DNA of 11,532 nucleotides, from positions 25,381 to 36,912 of the forward strand of contig DJCX01000149.1 of the NCBI GenBank assembly GCA_002430755.1, read 5' to 3'. The position numbers were made by a program, and so were the translations under genes. This DNA is from Flavobacteriales bacterium UBA5939. Lineage in GTDB: Bacteria > Bacteroidota > Bacteroidia > Flavobacteriales > Schleiferiaceae. Of this stretch, positions 1 through 5,351 are shown piece by piece; within the stretch, counting starts at the first letter, position 1, and each line of letters begins with the position of its first letter. The notes under the pieces were generated by a model, which saw nothing but the letters and a program-made list of their open reading frames with translations, was not told the origin of the DNA and made no database searches.

Positions 1-20
1 TGCGCGAACCGGGGGGTTTT
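1..20 (+). terminator. Right half of a probable intrinsic terminator, cut by the window edge
   Basis: The bases AACCGGGGGG (7-16) are followed by TTTT (17-20), which is the shape of a terminator's right arm and T-tract. The matching left arm (CCCCCCGGTT) would lie left of the window. Read on the minus strand, the same bases are A-rich then C-rich, so a two-way terminator serving the small minus-strand ORF at 42-164 is also possible. The call is an inference, since the left arm is not visible. Confidence 0.4.
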
Positions 21-41
21 AATGTGTTCTACAGATGTGAT

Positions 42-164
42 TTAGCTTCCGCAAGCCTCACATTCTGGGTTGTCAATGCTGCAGGCTTTGGGTTGCTCTG
101 CTTGCTCTAATTCTTGAACGAAGCTTGCAAAAGAATCGTCCATTCCGAAATCGTTAGTATTCAT
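42..164 (-). CDS. 40-residue ORF with a Cys-rich acidic C-terminal tail, function unknown
   Basis: A short minus-strand frame runs from ATG at 164 to TAA at 42-44 and encodes 40 residues. The frame is closed upstream by TAG at 200-198, so this ATG is the only ATG start. The first half is acidic (MNTNDFGMDD at the N-terminus). The tail, CSIDNPECEACGS, places Cys28, Cys35 and Cys38 in a C-x6-C-x2-C pattern ending in Gly-Ser. I do not firmly recognise it. The tail reminds me of the redox-active C-terminal Cys arm of class I ribonucleotide reductase large subunits, but there is no reductase sequence upstream, so this would be a detached look-alike. A small metal-binding or redox peptide, or a modified-peptide precursor, are alternatives. 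A possible promoter (231-236 with 202-209) and a possible terminator (1-20) bracket it, which supports a real gene. Confidence 0.5.
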   Translation of the reverse strand: MNTNDFGMDDSFASFVQELEQAEQPKACSIDNPECEACGS

Positions 165-360
165 TGCGTAGTGTTTTTGTTTAGACTCATACCTAAACTA
201 CCAAATCGATTTACAGATTCAAGACCTTCTCAAAAAGCGTTATTAACAATTTCATTTTTTGATTTTGTGGGAGTTAGCACTCAAATTTTTAATAACTCAG
301 TCGACTGTTTGAAAAAACTTCAAGAAGGAAAATGCAATTTGTAGTCAAATCGTACTCCCA
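165..360. other. AT-rich gap between the divergent 40-residue ORF and the glucosaminidase gene
   Basis: I see no convincing gene in this gap. It holds the candidate minus-strand promoter at 202-236. It also holds a 6-base inverted repeat, GAGTTA (271-276) and TAACTC (293-298), separated by 16 mostly A/T bases. A weak plus-strand box pair lies at TTTG (308-311) and GCAATTTG (334-341) and might drive the glucosaminidase gene. A plus-strand open frame (114-344) crosses the gap, but its protein looks like chance translation. Confidence 0.45.
202..236 (-). promoter_or_regulatory. Candidate Bacteroidota-type promoter for the 40-residue ORF
   Basis: On the minus strand TTTTTG (236-231) is followed after 21 bases by TCGATTTG (209-202), one mismatch from the Bacteroidota -7 box TAnnTTTG. 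The spacing fits the known TTTG/TAnnTTTG arrangement. Transcription would begin near 196, giving a leader of about 30 bases before the ATG at 164. This is a pattern match only. Confidence 0.35.
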
Positions 361-1341
361 ATGTTAACGAACCGTTACCTCCATCTCCTTGTGGTTAGTT
401 TCACAGCGCTTGTGATACATGCACAGACCAATGCGCGTACTGCTTATGTCTTAAAGTATTCGCAAATCTCTGTAGATGAGATGAATAGAAGTGGGATTCC
501 AGCATCGATTACGTTGGCGCAAGGAATTCTGGAAAGTGGGAATGGCTTGAGTGAATTGGCCAAGAAGTCAAACAACCACTTTGGGATCAAGTGCCACGGC
601 AGTTGGACGGGTGAAAAAGTCTACCATGATGATGATGCCAAAGGCGAGTGTTTTAGGGCATACAAGGAAGTTAGGCACAGCTACGAAGACCATACAGATT
701 TTTTAGTCCGCGGATCGAGGTACGAGTTCTTGTTTGAATTGGACCCAACAGATTACAAGGGTTGGGCGAAGGGCCTAAAGAAGGCTGGTTATGCAACTGC
801 TCCGGATTATGCCGAAAAGCTCATTCGCATCATAGAGCAAGAAGAATTACACCGGTTTGATTTTGCTGCCACGGCACCGCTACTAGCCTCCGAGGATACA
901 CTTTCTGTTAAAACAGAAGGGCCTACCTTAAATGCAAAGGGCAAGCCCGTGACCAATGCGAAAAAGAAATTCCTTATTCATAGAATGAAGCACCACGAGA
1001 ACGGAACGCCGTATGTCGTGCTTAAAACAGGAGAGACCTTGGAAGATTTGGCAGATTCGTTGCACATGAGGGTTCAAGTCCTTCTAAGTATAAATGACGC
1101 CTCGTACGAAACGGTATTTCATTCGGGCGAAGCGGTATATATCGACTACAAGAAGCCGCGATCAAAACAGAAGTTCGTTATTGCTTCCGAAGGATTAACC
1201 ATGCGCGCCATTAGTCAGCAGCATGCAGTATCGCTCGATAAACTCTACAAATACAATGATTTTCCGGTCGGCCGTCAGCCGCAGAGAGGGGAGCAAATCC
1301 GACTGCGTCCTGTAGGATTGCTTGAGAAATTCAAAGATTAA
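361..1341 (+). CDS. Secreted glucosaminidase (GH73/FlgJ-like) with LysM-like repeats
   Basis: This 326-residue protein is probably an exported peptidoglycan hydrolase that cuts beta-1,4 bonds of the glycan strand. A signal peptide is visible at residues 1-21 (hydrophobic LHLLVVSFTALVIHA, then Gln). Residues about 28-165 match the Glucosaminidase family: SGIPASITLAQGILESG contains the expected catalytic Glu58, followed by SNNHFGIKCHG at 70-80 and a DYAEKLIRIIE segment at 149-159. Two LysM-like stretches follow, about 217-262 and 271-316, including LKTGETLEDLADSLHM and ASEGLTMRAISQQH. This layout is common in Bacteroidota. The start at 361 is chosen because it begins the signal peptide; no Shine-Dalgarno site is evident. 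The gene ends on TAA (1339-1341), and its last bases are shared with the stop of the opposite small gene. The exact bond specificity is inferred from the family. Confidence 0.88.
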   Translation: MLTNRYLHLLVVSFTALVIHAQTNARTAYVLKYSQISVDEMNRSGIPASITLAQGILESGNGLSELAKKSNNHFGIKCHGSWTGEKVYHDDDAKGECFRAYKEVRHSYEDHTDFLVRGSRYEFLFELDPTDYKGWAKGLKKAGYATAPDYAEKLIRIIEQEELHRFDFAATAPLLASEDTLSVKTEGPTLNAKGKPVTNAKKKFLIHRMKHHENGTPYVVLKTGETLEDLADSLHMRVQVLLSINDASYETVFHSGEAVYIDYKKPRSKQKFVIASEGLTMRAISQQHAVSLDKLYKYNDFPVGRQPQRGEQIRLRPVGLLEKFKD

Positions 1342-1511
1342 GAGCGACTGCGCAGCTTATCAATGATGTAGGTAAGGATAAATACACCGGTACTCACAGT
1401 ACCAATAAGTAGCAGGGTTGGGGCACCCATGTAGTGGAAAACCTTAAATATCGAACTCAAAACGAGTCCTGAAGCTCCAACAATTCCGCTAATTCGAACA
1501 ATCTTTTTCAT
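1338..1511 (-). CDS. Small two-helix inner-membrane protein, GldL-like segment
   Basis: A 57-residue protein beginning MKKIVRISGIVGASG, with two predicted membrane helices (about 6-23 and 29-50) and a basic end (DKLRSRS). The turn between them, SSIFKVFHYMGAPTLLLIG, resembles the FK-x-x-H-x-x-GA hairpin found in GldL and in many short Bacteroidota membrane proteins of unknown role. It lacks the rest of GldL, so I do not call it a gliding or type IX secretion component. An in-frame ATG at 1523 would add MLVF; I prefer 1511 because it gives the usual MKK basic start. It converges on the glucosaminidase gene: its stop (TAA, 1340-1338) overlaps the other stop in the sequence TTAA at 1338-1341. It diverges from the riboswitch-receptor unit. 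Confidence 0.65.
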   Translation of the reverse strand: MKKIVRISGIVGASGLVLSSIFKVFHYMGAPTLLLIGTVSTGVFILTYIIDKLRSRS

Positions 1512-1538
1512 GAACACTAACATACGCTTTTCGTGTTA

Positions 1539-1547
1539 TACATTTGC
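1539..1547 (+). promoter_or_regulatory. Possible -7 promoter box ahead of the TPP riboswitch
   Basis: TACATTTGC fits the Bacteroidota TAnnTTTG(C) box exactly. No TTG or TTTG is seen at the expected distance upstream (about 1514-1518). If used, transcription would start around 1551-1554, which would remove most of the outer 5' strand of riboswitch stem P1 (1544-1553). The box may therefore be coincidental, or stem P1 may be shorter than drawn. Confidence 0.25.
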
Positions 1548-1645
1548 GTTGTCTCAAAGGGGTGCCCAGAAAGTCGTTTGACCTACGGGCTGAGAACATA
1601 CCCATAGAACCTGGGCAGGTAATGCTGCCAAGGAACGATAAGCAA
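1544..1645 (+). ncRNA. TPP riboswitch (THI element)
   Basis: The thiamine pyrophosphate aptamer is recognisable by its conserved blocks in order: GGGGTGCCC (1559-1567), CTGAGA (1590-1595), ACCC (1600-1603), GAACCTG (1607-1613) and the GGTAATGCTGCC segment (1618-1629). The stems fit: P1 TTGC-g-TTGTC (1544-1553) with GATAAGCAA (1637-1645), P2 GGGT (1560-1563) with ACCC (1600-1603), P3 GCCC (1564-1567) with GGGC (1587-1590), P4 CCT (1610-1612) with AGG (1631-1633), and P5 GGCAG (1614-1618) with CTGCC (1625-1629). CTGAGA normally holds the pyrimidine ring and the P4/P5 side the pyrophosphate. Binding of TPP should lower expression of the receptor gene 53 bases downstream. Confidence 0.95.
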
Positions 1646-1651
1646 TAATAT

Positions 1652-1692
1652 GTGTAATACACGTTGTTGCCCCTTGACGTGGTTTTAAAACC
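1652..1692 (+). promoter_or_regulatory. Candidate expression platform of the TPP riboswitch
   Basis: Two hairpins compete here. GTGT (1652-1655) can pair with ACAC (1659-1662) around a three-base loop. Alternatively CACGTTG (1660-1666) can pair with TTGACGTG (1675-1681 used; two G-T pairs) around an eight-base loop. They share bases 1660-1662, so they cannot form together. The second hairpin is followed by GTTTT (1682-1686), a weak terminator-like tail that is part of the perfect palindrome GGTTTTAAAACC (1681-1692), which ends six bases before the start codon. Whether control is by termination or by blocking translation cannot be decided from sequence. Confidence 0.4.
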
Positions 1693-1698
1693 AAATTC

Positions 1699-3855
1699 AT
1701 GAATAAATTCATGTGTACCGCAGCTGCTGCAGCTTTCTCGCTATTTGCCACTGCACAAGAAAAGGCCGATTCGGCTAAAATCGACATTCTCCTCCTCCCA
1801 AATGTGGAACTCAACGAGGTGAATGTACTGGGCACTTGGGCGCAAAAGGACGACCCAATCGCACAGATTAACCTCACAGAAAAGGATGTTGAAGCGCTGA
1901 ACACCGGTCGTGACCTTCCTTATGTTTTACAAGATGTTGCAGGCGTAGTTAGTTTCTCTGATGCTGGAAACGGTATTGGATACACCAACATGCGTGTTCG
2001 TGGTTCGGACATCACGCGCATTAACGTAACGGTAAACGGCATTCCTATGAATGATGCGGAGAGCCATGGTGTGTTTTGGGTGAATACACCAGACCTTATG
2101 TCTTCCACAAACGCCATTCAATTGCAAAAAGGGGTCGGAACATCTACCAACGGTTCTGGTGCTTTTGGAGCAAGCCTCGGTCTAAGCACTTTGGGTGCTG
2201 GTGAAAAAGGCGGTCGCATCACTTTGGGTGCAGGATCTTATGGCACACAAAGAGCTACTATGGAAGCAAGCACTGGTAAGACTGCGAGCGGTTTTTGGAT
2301 GAATACGCGTATCTCTTCCATCACTTCAGACGGCTATGTGGAGCGCGCATCTTCAGACCTACAATCGTACTATGTAAGCGCTGGTTTTGCCGGTGGCGGT
2401 CATTACGTTGAGGCCGTGCGCTTTGGCGGTGGCGAACGTACCTATCAGGCTTGGTATGGGGTCGATTCTACCACTATGTATGGCCCAGATGCTTATCCTC
2501 AGTTCAACGCTGCAGGAGTATTGTATGATGATACTTGGAGTGTTATTGGTACCTATGACGACCAAGTAGATAACTACGGCCAAGAGCATACACAGTTGCA
2601 CTACCGCTACTCAAACCTCTTTGGGGGCACTTTTGCTGCGGCCTTGCACCACACTGCAGGCGCCGGTTATTATGAAGAGTACAATCAAGGATTCGCTTTT
2701 GCTGATTTTGGTATCGGCAATTACGTTTCGGCAATGGATACTGTTGCTTTTGGTGATGTTGTTACGCGCAAATGGTTGGATAACGATTTCTATGGAGCCA
2801 CTTCATCGTGGACCTATGAAAACGGTGGCCAGCGTGTACAGCTTGGCGGTGGCGTGCACCGCTATGAGGGCGCGCATTTTGGTCGTGTGATTTGGGCAAA
2901 CAATCCAAACGTAAGTACCCTTGATGGGGATTACTATACGGGTGATGCCGTTAAAGACGATGCGAACATCTACGCGAAATATGCTTTGACTAGCAACAAC
3001 CTTTTGGTCTACGCCGATGCGCAATACCGCTACGTGAACCACAGTTCAACCGGTGGCTCAGCGACGGGACCGGCAAATTTCGACCGCACATTCAACTTCT
3101 TTAACCCTAAGGTAGGTATGACCTATAACCTCGGTGGAAATCAAGTTTTCGGAGCCTACGCAGGTATAGGTCATCGCGAGCCGAACCGCACGGATTTACA
3201 ATATGCAGATGATGCCAATGCGTTGCAGGCGGAACGCATGTTGGATATGGAATTCAATTTCCGCAATTCCGGGGAAAAGTGGGCTTTTGATGTAAACGCG
3301 TACCGTCAGCAGTACCAAAACCAATTGGTCCTTACAGGTGCTATCGACGCTCAAGGATATCCAATCCGTGAGAATGTTGGACAGAGCTTCCGTCAAGGAG
3401 TTGAGTTTACGGGTGCGTATGAGTTGACTTCGGCGCTTTCAGCGACTACCAATGTAGCTTTAAGTCAGAACGAGAATGTGAACTGGGTAAGCGATCCTTT
3501 ATCTTCTTTTGTGGACAATACGCCAATTGCTTTTTCTCCTGGCGCAGTGGCTAGTGCACGTTTAACGTATGCTAAAAAAGGTTTTGAGGCGACACTTTGG
3601 AACCAATATGTAGGCAAACAAAAAATGTCGAACGAAGGTCTAGAGGCACATAGCCTTCCGGCCTATCACATCATCAACGCACGCACTCAATACACTTGGA
3701 ACTGCAGCGATATGCAGCGATTGATCGGATTTGTGGAGTTCAGAAACTTGGGCAACACATCCTATGCAGCCAATGGATATATGTGGGGCGATTTTGCCTA
3801 CTACTACGCACAAGCGACCTTCAACATCATGACTGGTTTGACTTTCGAGTTTTAA
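1699..3855 (+). CDS. TonB-dependent outer-membrane receptor, probable thiamine importer
   Basis: This 718-residue protein is a TonB-dependent receptor. It has a signal peptide (1-19/20, ending FATAQ), a TonB-box-like stretch near 39-45 (NEVNVLG), a plug domain at about 47-168 (LPYVLQDVAGV, MRVRGSDITRINVTVNGIPMND, LQKGVGTSTNGSGAFGASL), and a long beta-barrel ending in the aromatic-terminated strand LTFEF. There is no N-terminal carboxypeptidase-like extension of the kind carried by SusC-type receptors. The substrate is inferred from the TPP riboswitch directly upstream: TPP-controlled receptors in Bacteroidota are known thiamine uptake proteins (OMR1 group; BT2390 in Bacteroides thetaiotaomicron). 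The usual inner-membrane partner PnuT and thiamine pyrophosphokinase are not next to it; a strong terminator follows within 20 bases, so it is probably transcribed alone. An internal ATG at 1711 is possible, but 1699 keeps the basic MNK start. Confidence 0.9.
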   Translation: MNKFMCTAAAAAFSLFATAQEKADSAKIDILLLPNVELNEVNVLGTWAQKDDPIAQINLTEKDVEALNTGRDLPYVLQDVAGVVSFSDAGNGIGYTNMRVRGSDITRINVTVNGIPMNDAESHGVFWVNTPDLMSSTNAIQLQKGVGTSTNGSGAFGASLGLSTLGAGEKGGRITLGAGSYGTQRATMEASTGKTASGFWMNTRISSITSDGYVERASSDLQSYYVSAGFAGGGHYVEAVRFGGGERTYQAWYGVDSTTMYGPDAYPQFNAAGVLYDDTWSVIGTYDDQVDNYGQEHTQLHYRYSNLFGGTFAAALHHTAGAGYYEEYNQGFAFADFGIGNYVSAMDTVAFGDVVTRKWLDNDFYGATSSWTYENGGQRVQLGGGVHRYEGAHFGRVIWANNPNVSTLDGDYYTGDAVKDDANIYAKYALTSNNLLVYADAQYRYVNHSSTGGSATGPANFDRTFNFFNPKVGMTYNLGGNQVFGAYAGIGHREPNRTDLQYADDANALQAERMLDMEFNFRNSGEKWAFDVNAYRQQYQNQLVLTGAIDAQGYPIRENVGQSFRQGVEFTGAYELTSALSATTNVALSQNENVNWVSDPLSSFVDNTPIAFSPGAVASARLTYAKKGFEATLWNQYVGKQKMSNEGLEAHSLPAYHIINARTQYTWNCSDMQRLIGFVEFRNLGNTSYAANGYMWGDFAYYYAQATFNIMTGLTFEF

Positions 3856-3874
3856 GCGAGCCAAATTTTAAACT

Positions 3875-3906
3875 AAAAACCCGCGGGCCAAGCCCGCGGG
3901 TTTTTT
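3875..3906. terminator. Strong two-way intrinsic terminator
   Basis: Perfect nine-base arms CCCGCGGGC (3880-3888) and GCCCGCGGG (3892-3900) flank a CAA loop. AAAAA (3875-3879) precedes and TTTTTT (3901-3906) follows, so a T-tract is present on either strand. It lies 20 bases after the receptor stop and three bases after the end of the opposite MerR gene, and should stop both. Confidence 0.93.
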
Positions 3907-3909
3907 ATT

Positions 3910-4242
3910 CTATGCCTGCATCGTTCGCAGGATTTTTTGCAATTCTGACTTCACATAGCCCAATTTTTCGAGGGCTTCTACTTTAGCTACTGCCGATTTT
4001 CCTTCGTCTTTCAAGTGCTTCTTGGCGCCCTCAATAGTAAAGCCGCGCTCCTTAACTAGGTGATTGATCGTTCCAATCACTGCGACATCATCCTTAGAAT
4101 ACTTACGTTTGCCAGAAGCATTCTTTTTAGGATGTAATTGTTTGAATTCGCGTTCCCAATAGCGAAGGTTCGATGTATTCAGACCAAAGTGTTTGGCCAC
4201 CTCACCAATGGTGTAATACAGTTTATCCGGCAGTTGATTCAT
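3910..4242 (-). CDS. MerR-family transcriptional regulator, minimal form
   Basis: A 110-residue DNA-binding protein. Residues about 9-77 form the MerR winged helix-turn-helix: YTIGEVAKHFGLNTSNLRYWE holds the recognition helix and the RYWE signature, KRKYSKDDV is the wing, and the next helices include VKERGFTIEGAKKHL. Only a short helix (about 85-108) follows, long enough for dimer formation but without an effector domain and without any Cys, so it is unlike metal- or redox-sensing MerR proteins. It sits 27 bases after the M23 peptidase gene on the same strand, and the two are probably one transcript; this pairing is common in Bacteroidota, but the regulator's target is not known to me. The start at 4242 is supported by MNQLPDKLYYTIGEV, typical of the group. 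It ends against the shared terminator at 3875-3906. Confidence 0.88.
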   Translation of the reverse strand: MNQLPDKLYYTIGEVAKHFGLNTSNLRYWEREFKQLHPKKNASGKRKYSKDDVAVIGTINHLVKERGFTIEGAKKHLKDEGKSAVAKVEALEKLGYVKSELQKILRTMQA

Positions 4243-4269
4243 ACTATGAAGGTATGAACTTATTGACTA

Positions 4270-5241
4270 TTAATCGAAACTCTGGTTCGAGTGAGAGCTG
4301 ATTTTCAGCATTTCCTCGTACTGTTCTGCGCTAAGATCGTTGAAGAAGTAGTTGATTGGGTTGATCTTGCGACCGTCCTTGATGACTTCATAATGAAGGT
4401 GAGGTGCCGTAGATGAACCGGTTGAGCCCACATAACCAATGAGGTCACCGCGCTTCACACGCTGTCCACGACGCACTTCAATCTTACTCATGTGCGCATA
4501 GAGTGTTTGATATCCAAAGCCGTGGTCGATCACAATGTGGCGGCCGTAGCCCGAACGGCTGCGCTTATAAGTACTCACTTTACCGTCGCCGGTTGCATAA
4601 ATGGGCGTGCCAGTAGGAGCGGAGAAGTCCGTTCCCCAGTGCATCTTACGCACTTTATAAATCGGATGGATGCGGTAGCCGTATCCAGAAGCCATACGCT
4701 TTAGATTCTTATTTGCCACAGGCTGAATAGCAGGAATAGAGGCAAGCATTTGCTCCTTGTTTCGCGCCATTTCAACTACATCGTCGAAACTTTTGGTTTG
4801 TACATAAGCGCGCTTGGCAACTTGATCTAACTTTTTACGCGTATCTATAAGGAGCTCGGAATTTGAGAACCCTTCCAGGTTTTTGTAGCGGTTGGCTCCC
4901 CCGAAACCTGCAGTACGCACTTCTTGTGGGATAGGCCCTGCCTCAAAGATGGTACGGTAAATTTCATCGTCGCGTTTTTCAATATCAGAAAGCACGGTGG
5001 CCAATTCTTCCAACTTACCGTTCATCAGGTCGTATTGGATAACCATATTGTCCAATTCGCGCTTCATTCTACGCTCTTTTGGACTCTCAAACCACAGGTC
5101 GGCCGCTGTATAGAAAACAAAGCCAAAAGCGGCTGCCGCGATGCTAAAAAGGGCAACTTCTTTAACTCTTTGTTTCCAAGTACGCTCTATCTTTCTGTAA
5201 GACAGTGTTTTAGAATCGTACGTGTATTTTACTTTAGCCAT
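4270..5241 (-). CDS. M23-family zinc metallopeptidase, membrane-anchored
   Basis: This 323-residue protein is a LytM-type endopeptidase or a related cell-wall factor. A short basic N-terminus (MAKVKYTYDSKTLSYRKIER) leads to one membrane helix at about 28-47, then a charged coiled-coil region (about 55-100) facing the periplasm. The M23 domain spans about 183-297 and keeps the full site: His201 and Asp205 (HWGTD), His250 (LYAH), and His281 with His283 (HLH). It should therefore be catalytically active, unlike the degenerate EnvC/NlpD-type activators. An ATG at 5271 would add ten residues, but the MAKVKY start at 5241 matches the N-terminus usual for Bacteroidota relatives. It diverges from alaS and is followed by the MerR gene. 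Confidence 0.92.
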   Translation of the reverse strand: MAKVKYTYDSKTLSYRKIERTWKQRVKEVALFSIAAAAFGFVFYTAADLWFESPKERRMKRELDNMVIQYDLMNGKLEELATVLSDIEKRDDEIYRTIFEAGPIPQEVRTAGFGGANRYKNLEGFSNSELLIDTRKKLDQVAKRAYVQTKSFDDVVEMARNKEQMLASIPAIQPVANKNLKRMASGYGYRIHPIYKVRKMHWGTDFSAPTGTPIYATGDGKVSTYKRSRSGYGRHIVIDHGFGYQTLYAHMSKIEVRRGQRVKRGDLIGYVGSTGSSTAPHLHYEVIKDGRKINPINYFFNDLSAEQYEEMLKISSHSNQSFD

Positions 5242-5351
5242 ACTTAATGCGTTATTTTTGCTAAGACGCAATATTGACGCGAATATTGTGCCACAAAGAA
5301 ACGAAATTAGATAAACACTTAACCGTAGCTCTCTTTTAGAGAATTCACAAT
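5242..5351. promoter_or_regulatory. Divergent promoter region between the M23 peptidase gene and alaS
   Basis: This 110-base gap must hold both promoters. On the plus strand TATTTTTG (5253-5260) fits the TAnnTTTG box, though no clear TTTG lies upstream; it would give alaS a leader of about 85 bases. On the minus strand TTTG (5297-5294) and the imperfect box CAATATTG (5276-5269) could serve the peptidase gene. A near-repeat, GACGCAATATT (5265-5275) and GACGCGAATATTG (5276-5288), is followed by the inverted repeat TTGTG-c-CACAA (5286-5296). A small hairpin, TCTCT-ttt-AGAGA (5330-5342), sits ten bases before the alaS ATG. Confidence 0.35.

Noticed and set aside
274..282. TTAGCACTC, the left half of a CIRCE heat-shock operator
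   Set aside because: The matching right half GAGTGCTAA is absent at the required distance, and no chaperone gene follows.
114..344. A 76-residue plus-strand open frame before the glucosaminidase gene
   Set aside because: Its composition looks like chance translation of AT-rich DNA, it overlaps the better supported minus-strand 40-residue ORF, and no family or export signal is visible.
1554..1904. A 116-residue minus-strand frame across the riboswitch and receptor start
   Set aside because: It runs through the TPP aptamer and opposite the receptor signal peptide and plug, so it is a shadow frame.
5242..5271. Ten-residue N-terminal extension of the M23 peptidase
   Set aside because: Relatives normally begin at the MAKVKY-type sequence; the extra residues look like translated promoter DNA.
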